This document shows positions 7,406 to 14,994 of a stretch of DNA of 15,146 nt, piece after piece. Each line of letters starts with the position of its first letter. The first letter of the stretch is position 1. Position numbers and translations under genes: made by a program. This stretch comes from CAYFXE01 sp964347035 (lineage in GTDB: Bacteria; Acidobacteriota; Aminicenantia; Aminicenantales; Aminicenantaceae), in assembly GCA_964347035.1 (NCBI GenBank), contig CAYFXE010000056.1:1-15146 (forward strand), written 5' to 3'. The notes beneath the pieces are model-generated. The model saw nothing but the letters and a program-made list of their open reading frames with translations, was not told the origin of the DNA and did not search any database.

Positions 7406-10400
7406 TTATTCTCCTTTTACGATTTGGGGGACATCAATGCCCCATGGCAGAATCTCTTCCTTTTCTTTCTTCTCCAATTCCACGTTCAAACAGAGGCTTT
7501 GGAGTTCTCGAATCAACACGTTCACGGATTCTGGAAGTCCTGGCTTAAAGTCGAGATCTCCCTTGACAATGGCTTCATAGATCTTGGCTCGACCCTCCAC
7601 ATCGTCTGATTTTGCCGTCAGCAGTTCCTGGAGAGTGTAGGCAGCTCCGTAGGCCTCTAAAGCCCAGACTTCCATCTCCCCGAACCGTTGACCACCAAAC
7701 TGAGCCTTTCCTCCGAGCGGTTGTTGTGTGATCAAGGAATAGGGTCCAGTGGAACGGGCGTGAATTTTGTCATCCACTAGATGGTATAACTTCATGATGT
7801 AGATGAAGCCCACTGTGACTTCTTGGTCTAACAACTCGCCAGTAATACCGTCGTAGAGGGGGACTTTTCCGGAAGAGGGCAACTCGGCTTCTCCAAGAAG
7901 ATGCTTGATCTCCTTCTCAGAAATGCCGTCAAACACAGGAGTTGATATCCAAAGACCTAGCTTTTTGGCTGCCCAGCCCAAATGGGCCTCAAGGATCTGG
8001 CCGACGTTCATTCTCGAGGGAACTCCGAGGGGATTGAGGACGATGTCCACAGGTGTCCCGTCCGGTAAACGGGGCATATCTTCTTCGGGAACAATCTTGG
8101 CAATCACACCCTTGTTTCCGTGGCGACCAGAAATCTTATCTCCAACCGAAAGTTTTCTCTTCATAGCGATGAAGACTTTGATCGCTTGGATCACTCCAGG
8201 AGCCAATTCATCACCCTTCCTCAGAGCATCGACCTTTTCCTTAAAAATTGATTTGAGGGCTTCGATCTGCCGCTTAACCTTTTTATCGATGTCCTTCTTC
8301 TTCTTTTCTCTCTCCGGCTTCTCTTTCAGTTTTAACTTCGCGATCTCTTCCGGCTGCAGTTTATTCAAGGTTTTATCATCGAGTTTGGTCCCCTTCTTTA
8401 ACTGAAGATTGCCAAACTTATGGTCTCTCTCCAGAATTTCGTCCTTGAAGAGAGCTTTGATTCGTCGCCATTTCTCTCCCTCGAGAATACTGATCTCATC
8501 ATCCAGGTTTCTTTTCATCTTGGCCACGAGATCTTTCTCGATTGCCTTGGCTCGAGGTCCTTTCTCGATACCTCGACGGGAGAAAATCCGAACATCGATC
8601 ACTGTCCCTTCGACTCCAGGTGAACAGTAGAGGGAAGCATCCTTGACATCAAGAGCCTTCTCCCCGAATATCGCTTTGAGGAGCTTCTCTTCTGGTGACA
8701 ACTGTGTCTCCCCCTTCGGGGCAACTTTCCCGACCAAGATGTCTCCAGATTTCACCTGTGCCCCAATCCGGACAATCCCGTTTTCATCTAAATTTCGGAG
8801 GACGTTCTCGGGCACGTTAGGAATATCTTTGGTGATCTCCTCTGGACCTAATTTTGTATCACGGGCTTCGATGGTCTGTTCGACGATATGAATCGAGGAG
8901 AATATATCCTCCTTGATCAACTTCTCGCTGACGATGATGGCATCTTCAAAGTTATACCCTCTCCAAGGGAGAAATGCACACAGGATATTTCGACCTAAGG
9001 ATATTTCTCCTTTATCTGTACAGGAGCTATCGGCCAGAATCTGTCCCTTTGTGACTCGATCTCCCTTCCTGAGGATCGGACGATGATTGATACATGTATT
9101 CTGGTTAGTTCTCAGGAATTTTGTCAGAAGATAAAGGTCTGTTCCCACCTCATGTTCCTTGGTATCTCCTTGTTCATCAACGCGGACCAGGATTCTTTCG
9201 GCATCGACGAACTCAACAACTCCAGATCTGTTACAGATAAGGACGTCACCTGACCCCTTGGCGACGAGATGTTCCATTCCCGTGCCCACGAGGGGAGCTT
9301 CAGGCTTAAGAAGAGGAACAGCCTGTCTTTGCATATTAGATCCCATGAGCGCTCGGTTGGCATCATCATGCTCCAAGAAGGGAATCAGAGCCGCCGAAAG
9401 AGACACAAGCTGCTTGGGAGAAACATCGATATAATCTATCTGGTTGCGCGGGATAAGCCGGAAGTTACCTGCTTGTCTGGCACTGACCAGTTCATTGATA
9501 AATCGCCCCTTACTATCGAAAGGAGCGTTGGCTTGGGCAATATTGAATTTCTCCTCTTCCCAAGCTGTCAAGTAAAAGCAGTGAGGTTCCACAACGGGCA
9601 TCTGTGGATTTTTCTTTGTCTTCAAGGTCTTGATATCCTTTTCCAACTCATCTTTCGTGATGATGTCTCCAACCTTGAATGGACTGCTTCCAGGATGAAG
9701 AATCTTAACGTAATCGATAATCCGGCCATTTTTCACCTTGCTGTACGGTGTTTCTACGAACCCGAAATCATTGACCCTGGCATAACAACTCAGCGAGGAA
9801 ATCAACCCGATATTAGGTCCTTCAGGAGTCTCGATGGGGCAAATCCGTCCGTAGTGAGATGACNNNNNNNNNNTGGATATCTCTGACTTCAAAACCAGCT
9901 CTCTCTCTGCTCAAGCCTCCAGGACCCAGGGCACTCAGCCGTCTTTTATGGGTTATTTCGGCCAGGCTGTTGATCTCATCCATAAATTGAGATAGCTGAG
10001 AGCTCCCAAAAAACTCTTTTAAGGCTGCAATCACTGGCTTGGAATTGATCATGTCTTGGGGCATGGCTGAGGCCAAATCCGTAGCCACAGTCATCTTTTC
10101 TTTGATGGTTCGTTCCATCCGGGTCAGACCAATCCTGAAGGCGTTCTCCACCAGCTCACCCACGGAGCGAACTCGGCGATTCCCCAAATGATCGATATCA
10201 TCAGTCATCCCTTCACCCCTGCGGAGATGGAGCAGATATTTGATCACTTCAACAAAATCCAGAGGAGTGAGGGTGGTTTCTTCCAAGGAGCTTTCAAGAC
10301 CGAGCTTGATATTCATTTTAAGTCGTCCGATACGTGAAAAATTGTACTTCTGGGGATTAAAGAATAGATTGTGGAAAAGATTATGGGCGCTCTCCATGGT

Positions 10401-11696
10401 GTGCGGCTCTCCCGGCCTCAACTTTCTGTAAATCTCAGCTAACGCTTGGTTGGTGTCCTTGCAGGCATCTTTTTTTAAAGTGTTCACTAGGATATTCCCG
10501 GCGAAATCTTTTTCTGGGAAGAAGACCTCAAAGGGCTCATCCTGGCTTATCAACTTTTTCAGCTCCTCATCACCGATAGCTTCGGTAACTTTGGTGATCC
10601 CCTTGATCTCTGTCAATGTACGGGCATTTTTAAACTCTTTTTCACTCAATGGAATCTTTTGGATATTCGCTTTTTTCAGAGCCTGATAGATCTCACGGCT
10701 GATCTTTTTTTTAGCCGGAACCACGACTTGCTTGGTTTTAGGATGAATGACATCTCTACTGACTGTTTTTCCGATAAGATTCTCCGTCAGTTCCCAATAG
10801 AGATGATCACCTTCAGGGAATATTTTATTCGTCTTATGAAAAAGACGGATGATCTCTTCATCGGAACCGAATCCTAAGGCTCTTAGGAAGACAGTGACCA
10901 AGAATTTTTTCTTGCGGTCTAAACGGACGTAGAGGATATTCTTGGAATCATACTCAAACTCGACCCAGGCCCCCCGATAAGGAATAATCTTGCCTACATA
11001 AAAACCTTTACTGTCCCCTTCTCTGAAGAACACGCCTGGGGATCTCTGGAGTTGGCTGACGACCACTCTCTCTATACCGTTGAAAATGAAGGTTCCCTTT
11101 TCGGTCATCAACGGAATATCTCCGAAATAGCCCTCCTGTTCCTTGATGTGTTTCAACCTCTTAGCTTTAGTGGAGGGATCTTTCTCCCATGAAATCAGTC
11201 TGACTTTTAATCTCAGGGGAACAGCATAAGTATATCCTTTCTGGAGACATTCATTGGGGCTGTATTTCATCTTCAGCGAGACGTTGTCTCCGCAGTGATC
11301 ACAGAGAGGAATTTCAATCTTTTTCATGGCCCCGCAGAAGGGACAAATCTCCTTTTCTGTCAGCTCCACATCTGTGGGAAGAAGAGTGCCACACCCCTGG
11401 CATCGATGGCGAGAATTCTCTATTCCTTTTAGACGGCCGCATTTACACTCCCAGTTGCCGATCGAATAGTTGATAAAATCCAACTGCGTGGTTTCCTTAA
11501 AATCAGAAATCGGAAAAATATCTTTAAAGGCCGCTTGCAATCCCGCCTCTTTCCTTTCCTCAGGCAGCAAATCCATCTGGAAAAATTGGGCGTACGATCT
11601 CTTCTGGATATCCAGTAAATCAGGAATTGGAATAGACGTTTTGATTTTCGAAAAATCGATTCTTTTTCGATAAATGTTCTCTAATTCTTGGTTCAT
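7406..11696 (-). CDS. rpoB: DNA-directed RNA polymerase subunit beta (interrupted by a 10-N assembly gap)
   Basis: The beta subunit of RNA polymerase, in two pieces either side of the N run at 9864-9873. Deleting the Ns gives exactly 1427 codons (1426 residues), longer than E. coli RpoB (1342). Features in order: the N-terminal S-I-P-I-P-D-L-L segment; a cysteine-rich insertion (Cys84, 86, 99, 102, 118, 121, 132, 135); the beta lobe; rifampicin cluster I at 564-591 (Q570, D573, H583, R586, S588 kept); the P-I-E-T-P-E-G motif; a lysine-rich betai9-like insertion around 1034-1158; the active-centre G-D-K-I-S-G-R-H-G-N-K-G with Lys1184 and Lys1192; and the C-terminal clamp Y-G-A-A-Y-T-L-Q-E. The ATG at 11696 has AGAGAGG four bases upstream. 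It follows rplL by 61 bases and ends TAA two bases before rpoC. The extra length comes from the Cys-rich and lysine-rich insertions. Confidence 0.97.
9864..9873. other. Assembly gap (10 N) inside rpoB
   Basis: Ten undetermined bases between coding-strand GAT-ATC-CA and G-TCA-TCT-CAC-TAC. Removing them restores one uninterrupted frame (R-D-I-Q-S-S-H-Y-G-R) with the number of residues expected between the rifampicin region and the H-Y-G-R motif. The run probably marks abutting contigs, not lost sequence. The bases next to the gap may be unreliable, since His is normal where Gln is implied. Confidence 0.9.
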
Positions 11697-11704
11697 TTTT
11701 CCTC

Positions 11705-11716
11705 TCTCTATAGAGA
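11705..11716. repeat. 12-base perfect palindrome overlapping the rpoB ribosome binding site
   Basis: TCTCTATAGAGA is its own reverse complement. It lies in the rplL-rpoB spacer and shares its last bases with the AGAGAGG Shine-Dalgarno (11707-11701). It could be a protein-binding site or form a short 4-bp hairpin near the ribosome binding site. Its function is unknown. Confidence 0.45.
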
Positions 11717-11757
11717 TTTTCTATTGATTTTTTTCAAACGGGCGCCTCGTCTCTTCT

Positions 11758-12204
11758 TTATTGCAATTCAACCACGGCCCCCACTTCTTCAAATTTGGCT
11801 TTAATCTCTTCAGCCTCTTCTTTTGACACACCTTCTTTGACTGGCCTTGGAGCATTATCAACCAAATCTTTGGCTTCTTTTAAACCGAGACTCGTGACTT
11901 CCCGAACAGTCTTGATGACATTTATTTTTTTATCCCCTATACTCTTGAGAACCACATCAAATTCGGATTTCTCTTCTTCTGCTTGAGCTTCAGCTTGGGA
12001 CACCGAAGCTCCTGGAACAGCCATCGGAACAGCGGCTGCAGCAGCACTCACCCCGTATCTCTCTTCAAATTCTTTGATATAATCGGCGAGCTCTAATACT
12101 GTCAAGTTATCCAGATGATCAAAAAACTCCTCCTTGGTTAATTTGCTTTTTCTTTTCTTCGTTTTTTCTGTTTCGTTCGCCTCTTTTGTTTGTGCTTTGG
12201 GCAT
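11758..12204 (-). CDS. rplL: Large ribosomal subunit protein bL12 (L7/L12) with N-terminal extension
   Basis: A 148-residue L7/L12, the multicopy stalk protein that recruits and activates translational GTPases. About the first 22 residues are an extra charged, lysine-rich segment containing K-K-R-K (16-19). Then come the dimerisation domain (about 23-52, with N-L-T-V-L-E-L-A), the alanine-rich hinge (54-75) and the C-terminal domain (about 81-148) with K-I-N-V-I-K-T-V-R and G-L-K-E-A-K-D-L-V. Usual length is 120-130. The start is the ATG at 12204: GGAGG at 12214-12210 is five bases upstream, and the TTG four codons earlier lies inside that Shine-Dalgarno region. The next Met is in the hinge, so the extension must be translated. 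The gene is 14 bases after rplJ and ends in TAA. Confidence 0.96.
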   Translation of the reverse strand: MPKAQTKEANETEKTKKRKSKLTKEEFFDHLDNLTVLELADYIKEFEERYGVSAAAAAVPMAVPGASVSQAEAQAEEEKSEFDVVLKSIGDKKINVIKTVREVTSLGLKEAKDLVDNAPRPVKEGVSKEEAEEIKAKFEEVGAVVELQ

Positions 12205-12209
12205 TTTTA

Positions 12210-12214
12210 CCTCC
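12210..12214 (-). promoter_or_regulatory. Shine-Dalgarno fixing the rplL start
   Basis: GGAGG five bases before the ATG at 12204. It rules out the in-frame TTG at 12216, which would place the start upstream of and overlapping this site, and it makes the lysine-rich N-terminal extension part of the protein. Confidence 0.75.
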
Positions 12215-12218
12215 AACT

Positions 12219-12731
12219 CTATTTTTTTGTTTTGAATTGAGTCAACAACCGACCTAAACTATTTAATGGTGCTTGCCAAGTCTGAGATAACTGGATCAAA
12301 GGCAAGGCCATCAAATAGCCAATTTTAGCTACTAAATGGTCACGCGAGTTCAGGCTGGCTATCTCCTCGAATCGATCTCCTGCGAAAAAGCGTCCTTCTA
12401 ACACCCCTCCCTTGACCTTGAGGACTTTGTTCTGAGCGGAAAAATCCTTGATGATCCGAGCGAGTCCGATCGGATCTTGAGGAGCGAAGGAGATGGCTGT
12501 TGGACCTTGAAAATGATTTTTCAATTCTTCGGGAAATTCTTCGCTCAGGGCTCTGAGGGCAAGACGGTTTTTTGTGACTCGAAAGAGGAAGGAATTCTCT
12601 CGAATTTTTTTCCGGAATTCTGTCGCCTGAGACACAGACATTTTTATGAAATCGACCAAATAGAAAGAATCATACTTGTCGAAAGCTTCTTTTAATTCTT
12701 GGACTTGTTTTTCTTTTTGTTCCTTATTCAC
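12219..12731 (-). CDS. rplJ: Large ribosomal subunit protein uL10
   Basis: A 170-residue L10, the base of the ribosomal stalk. Its N-terminal domain binds 23S rRNA beside L11 and its C-terminal helix holds L7/L12 dimers. It begins M-N-K-E-Q-K-E-K and has the family pattern S-F-Y-L-V-D-F, S-V-S-Q-A-T-E-F-R, V-T-K-N-R-L-A-L-R-A and G-P-T-A-I-S-F. The C-terminal helix (about 145-170), ending T-Q-F-K-T-K-K, is the L12-binding tail. The start is GTG (12731-12729) with AGGAG upstream. Only 11 bases separate it from rplA, so there is no long rplJ leader such as the one the E. coli L10-L12 complex uses for feedback. The stop is TAG, 14 bases before rplL. Confidence 0.97.
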   Translation of the reverse strand: MNKEQKEKQVQELKEAFDKYDSFYLVDFIKMSVSQATEFRKKIRENSFLFRVTKNRLALRALSEEFPEELKNHFQGPTAISFAPQDPIGLARIIKDFSAQNKVLKVKGGVLEGRFFAGDRFEEIASLNSRDHLVAKIGYLMALPLIQLSQTWQAPLNSLGRLLTQFKTKK

Positions 12732-12742
12732 GTTCCTCTCTC

Positions 12743-13435
12743 CTATTTCTCTATAGCTCCTTCAGAAATTTGGAGTGAAGGCCCCATCGTCGAGGAAATG
12801 TGGATATTCTTTATATATTTACCCTTGGCTGCCGGAGGCTTCGCCTGAACAATGGCCTGAATGAAGGCTTTGATGTTATCGATGATTTTTTCCTCAGAAA
12901 ATGAGACTTTGGCAACAGGAGAGTGGATGATGGCTGTCTTATCGACTCTGAATTCCACTCGACCAGACTTAATCTCATCGATGGCTTTCTTGAGTTCGAA
13001 GGTCACGGTTCCTGACTTTGGGTTAGGCATCATGCCTTTGGGTCCAAGGATCCGGCCGAGCTTGCTAACAGACCTAATCATATCAGGAGTGGAAACCACC
13101 ACATCAAAATCGAGCCAGCCTTTTGAAATTTTTTCGATGAGTTCCTCGCCTCCAAGATGATCGGCTCCCGCTTCCTCGGCTTCCTTGATTTTTTCTCCAG
13201 AAGCGATTACACAAACTTTCTTTGATTTTCCCGTACCATGAGGGAGCACGATATTGCCCCTAACCATCTGATCTGAGTGTTTAGGATTGACCCCCAATCG
13301 AATTGCCACATCCACCGACTCATCAAACTTGACGAAACTCTGGCCTTTGATAAAGCTGACGGCTTCCTCGAGAGTGTATTCTTCTTTATCCATCGCTTCT
13401 CGAGCCTTGATGTATTTCTTCCCTCTTTTAGCCAC
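12743..13435 (-). CDS. rplA: Large ribosomal subunit protein uL1
   Basis: A 230-residue L1, which forms the mobile L1 stalk that releases E-site tRNA and is the classical repressor of the rplKA mRNA. The sequence opens (M)-A-K-R-G-K-K-Y-I-K-A-R-E-A and contains the V-D-V-A-I-R-L-G-V-N-P-K-H-S-D-Q RNA-binding region, G-T-G-K and L-G-P-K-G-M-M-P-N-P-K-S-G-T-V. Length is normal (about 230-235). The open frame extends further upstream, but the start is GTG at 13435-13433: the L1 N-terminus begins exactly there and GGAG at 13446-13443 is seven bases upstream. The GTG overlaps the end of rplK by eight bases (GTGGCTAA), indicating tight coupling. The stop is TAG. Confidence 0.97.
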   Translation of the reverse strand: MAKRGKKYIKAREAMDKEEYTLEEAVSFIKGQSFVKFDESVDVAIRLGVNPKHSDQMVRGNIVLPHGTGKSKKVCVIASGEKIKEAEEAGADHLGGEELIEKISKGWLDFDVVVSTPDMIRSVSKLGRILGPKGMMPNPKSGTVTFELKKAIDEIKSGRVEFRVDKTAIIHSPVAKVSFSEEKIIDNIKAFIQAIVQAKPPAAKGKYIKNIHISSTMGPSLQISEGAIEK

Positions 13436-13859
13436 TTTCGATCTCCAATCCCATGTTTTTAGCAGTGCCCGCGATGATTTTCTTGGCCGCATCCAAATCA
13501 TACGCATTGAGGTCGGGCATCTTGATCTTGGCAATCTCCTCAATCTGCTTTGCTGTAACCTTCCCCACCTTTTCCTTGTTCGGAGCACCAGAGCCCTTGG
13601 CAATTCCGGCAGCTTTTTTCAGCAGATAAGAAGCAGGAGGAGATTTTATGATAAAATTAAAACTCCTATTCTTGAATACGGTGATGATGACAGGCACTAC
13701 CGTCCCTTCCTCCATTTTACTCGTTTTTTCGTTGAATTGACGGACGAAATCCATGATGCTGACATTATGCTGGCCCAGGGCGGGTCCTACTGGAGGAGCC
13801 GGGCTGGCCTGCCCAGCCACAATCTGAAGTCTAATCATAGCCACAACCTCTTTTGCCAT
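13428..13859 (-). CDS. rplK: Large ribosomal subunit protein uL11
   Basis: A 143-residue L11, which binds the GTPase-associated centre of 23S rRNA and is needed for RelA activation and thiostrepton binding. The N-terminal domain has the proline-rich P-A-P-P-V-G-P-A-L-G-Q-H (20-31) that faces the antibiotic site. The C-terminal rRNA-binding domain includes K-G-S-G-A-P-N-K and I-K-M-P-D-L-N. Length matches the family (about 141). The start ATG at 13859 has AGGAGG at 13869-13864. That site overlaps the nusG TAG stop, so translation of the two genes is coupled. Its TAA stop overlaps the rplA start. Confidence 0.98.
   Translation of the reverse strand: MAKEVVAMIRLQIVAGQASPAPPVGPALGQHNVSIMDFVRQFNEKTSKMEEGTVVPVIITVFKNRSFNFIIKSPPASYLLKKAAGIAKGSGAPNKEKVGKVTAKQIEEIAKIKMPDLNAYDLDAAKKIIAGTAKNMGLEIESG
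13443..13446 (-). promoter_or_regulatory. Shine-Dalgarno selecting the GTG start of rplA
   Basis: GGAG inside the last codons of rplK, seven bases before the rplA GTG. It supports the 230-residue form over the 56-residue-longer open frame that would overlap rplK. Confidence 0.7.
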
Positions 13860-13867
13860 AATCCCTC

Positions 13868-14398
13868 CTAGATTTTTTCGACCTGTAAAAATTCCAATTC
13901 CACAGGAGTCGATCGCCCGAAAATGGTTACCAAGACTTTCAAGGTGTTCCGTTCGTGGTTGACTTCTTCTACAATTCCGTTGAAATTGAAGAACGGACCA
14001 TCGATGATCCGGACTGCCTCTCCTTTTTCAAACGTGTGCTTTGGCTTTGGTTTTTCAGACGTTGTCTCCATATGTTCGACGATCTGAGTCACTTCATCTT
14101 TGCTCAACGGAGATGGTCGTTTGCCAGAACCTACAAATCCGGTTACTTTGGGTGTCTCGCGAATAATATGCCAATTCTCATCGGACATCTCCATCTCAAT
14201 TAAGATATAGCCAGGATATGATCTCTTGGTAGAAATGACCTTCCTTCCGCCCTTGATCTCTACCACTCCTTCGGTAGGGATAATGATCTTTCCTATCTGA
14301 TCGTCAAGGTGGAGTTCAACAGCCCTCTGGCGAATGGACTCGGCCACAAATTTCTCGAAGCCAGAGTACGTATGAACAACATACCAATTCTTTGCCAT
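13868..14398 (-). CDS. nusG: Transcription termination/antitermination factor NusG
   Basis: A 176-residue NusG, the universally conserved elongation factor that binds the beta' clamp through its NGN domain and links RNA polymerase to Rho or to ribosomal S10 through its KOW domain. The N-terminus M-A-K-N-W-Y-V-V-H-T-Y-S-G-F-E and the K-R-S-Y-P-G-Y-I-L-I-E-M core identify the NGN domain. G-E-A-V-R-I-I-D-G-P-F (about 124-134) opens the KOW domain. A GTG three codons earlier (14407) also lies in frame, but it is only two bases from the AGG. ATG 14398 fits family N-termini and is preferred, although its AGG at 14412-14410 is 11 bases away. The stop TAG is part of the rplK Shine-Dalgarno. Confidence 0.96.
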   Translation of the reverse strand: MAKNWYVVHTYSGFEKFVAESIRQRAVELHLDDQIGKIIIPTEGVVEIKGGRKVISTKRSYPGYILIEMEMSDENWHIIRETPKVTGFVGSGKRPSPLSKDEVTQIVEHMETTSEKPKPKHTFEKGEAVRIIDGPFFNFNGIVEEVNHERNTLKVLVTIFGRSTPVELEFLQVEKI

Positions 14399-14410
14399 TT
14401 TTATCACAAC

Positions 14411-14623
14411 CTAACCAAAAAAAGATTTAATCTGGGCAACGGCCCAAGAGAAAATGATATCCATGAAAAACAGATAAAATCCAAAGAAAAACGTAGCCAG
14501 GATGACAACGATTGTTGTGCTGTAGACTTCATTCCTTGACGGCCAAGTCACTTTCTTGACCTCAGCTCTGACCTCCCTAAGGAAAGGAATGAAGCGCTTA
14601 TACCATTTTTGCTTTGGAGCCAT
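14411..14623 (-). CDS. secE: Preprotein translocase subunit SecE
   Basis: A 70-residue SecE, the clamp subunit of the SecYEG channel in the inner membrane. It is the short, single-membrane-span form common outside the enterobacteria (E. coli SecE has 127 residues and three spans). The amphipathic helix carries the family signature E-V-K-K-V-T-W-P-S-R-N-E (21-32). One hydrophobic span follows at about 37-57 (I-V-V-I-L-A-T-F-F-F-G-F). The ATG at 14623 has AAGGA eight bases upstream. The TAG stop overlaps the weak Shine-Dalgarno of nusG. Placement between tRNA-Trp and nusG is the classic secE-nusG arrangement. Confidence 0.96.
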   Translation of the reverse strand: MAPKQKWYKRFIPFLREVRAEVKKVTWPSRNEVYSTTIVVILATFFFGFYLFFMDIIFSWAVAQIKSFFG

Positions 14624-14702
14624 TTTTAATTCCTTATCCTAAAATATGATGTTTCGTAATAGATTAACCTGTTTTCTTTACTTGATTTATCGAAATATGT
14701 CA

Positions 14703-14779
14703 TGGCAGGTGAGGCAGGACTCGAACCCGCAACCTTCGGTTTTGGAGACCGATGCTCTAGCCAATTGAGCTACTCACCT
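14703..14779 (-). tRNA. trnW: tRNA-Trp (anticodon CCA)
   Basis: A complete 77-nt cloverleaf with an encoded 3' CCA. The acceptor stem AGGTGAG pairs with CTCACCT; discriminator G. The D stem is GCTC/GAGC with a GG-containing loop. The anticodon stem TCGGT/ACCGA encloses loop CTCCAAA, giving anticodon CCA (Trp). The T stem GCGGG/CCTGC has one G-U pair and loop TTCGAGT. It sits between rpmG and secE, the usual place for tRNA-Trp in tuf-secE clusters, and must be cut out of the polycistronic transcript. Confidence 0.97.
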
Positions 14780-14818
14780 GAACTCGCCGATCCTCCTTTA
14801 GTTGTTCTTGTCAGTAAA

Positions 14819-14838
14819 ACGAAGGTTTTTCCCTTCGT
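14819..14838 (-). terminator. Hairpin after rpmG (weak terminator or processing signal)
   Basis: A perfect 7-bp stem, ACGAAGG / CCTTCGT, encloses a 6-base loop (GAAAAA) and is followed by TTT. It lies three bases after the rpmG stop and 39 bases before tRNA-Trp. The U-run is too short for an efficient terminator. Since tRNA-Trp and secE have no evident promoter of their own, partial attenuation or an RNase processing/stability role for the tRNA is as likely. Confidence 0.45.
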
Positions 14839-14841
14839 GTT

Positions 14842-14994
14842 TCATTTCACTTCCTTGTGAAGAGTGTGTTTCCTGCAGAATTTACAATATTTCTTGAGTT
14901 CTATCCTTTCCGTTTGTTTCTTCTTGTTCCGTGTCGTGGTGTAATTTCTTCTTTTACATTCCGAACACTGAATGGTAACAATTTCTCTGACCAT
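14842..14994 (-). CDS. rpmG: Large ribosomal subunit protein bL33 (zinc-binding form)
   Basis: A 50-residue L33, a small 50S protein near the E site. The sequence begins M-V-R-E-I-V-T-I-Q-C and holds two C-x-x-C pairs: Cys10/13 (C-S-E-C) and Cys37/40 (C-K-F-C). This is the zinc-binding (C+) version of the family. The body has the L33 hallmarks N-Y-T-T-T-R-N-K-K and the basic tail R-K-H-T-L-H-K-E. The start ATG at 14994 has only a weak purine-rich site upstream. An in-frame stop eight codons earlier, with no other start between, leaves no alternative. It ends in TGA, the only TGA in the window. It lies 98 bases after the tuf stop and 62 bases before tRNA-Trp. Confidence 0.95.
   Translation of the reverse strand: MVREIVTIQCSECKRRNYTTTRNKKKQTERIELKKYCKFCRKHTLHKEVK

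Noticed and set aside
7905..8405. 166-codon open frame on the plus strand, antisense to rpoB
   Set aside because: Shadow of the rpoB C-terminal half; Ser/Phe-rich composition typical of antisense frames.
9269..9862. 197-codon open frame on the plus strand, antisense to rpoB
   Set aside because: It lies opposite highly conserved rpoB codons, has no recognisable protein family or ribosome site, and its composition reflects the complement of rpoB.
11710..11750. Possible promoter before rpoB (TTGAAA, 19 bp, TATAGA)
   Set aside because: Spacer too long and -10 only four of six; insufficient without transcript data.
12205..12216. TTG start for rplL four codons upstream
   Set aside because: It overlaps the GGAGG that serves ATG 12204 and has no site of its own.
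13436..13603. 56-residue upstream extension of the rplA frame overlapping rplK
   Set aside because: Arg-rich sequence unlike L1; the L1 N-terminus and a Shine-Dalgarno both place the start at GTG 13435.
14399..14407. GTG start for nusG three codons upstream
   Set aside because: Only two bases from the available AGG; NusG family N-termini fit the ATG at 14398.
14624..14702. Possible promoter between tRNA-Trp and secE
   Set aside because: AT-rich, but no -35/-10 pair at acceptable spacing could be found.
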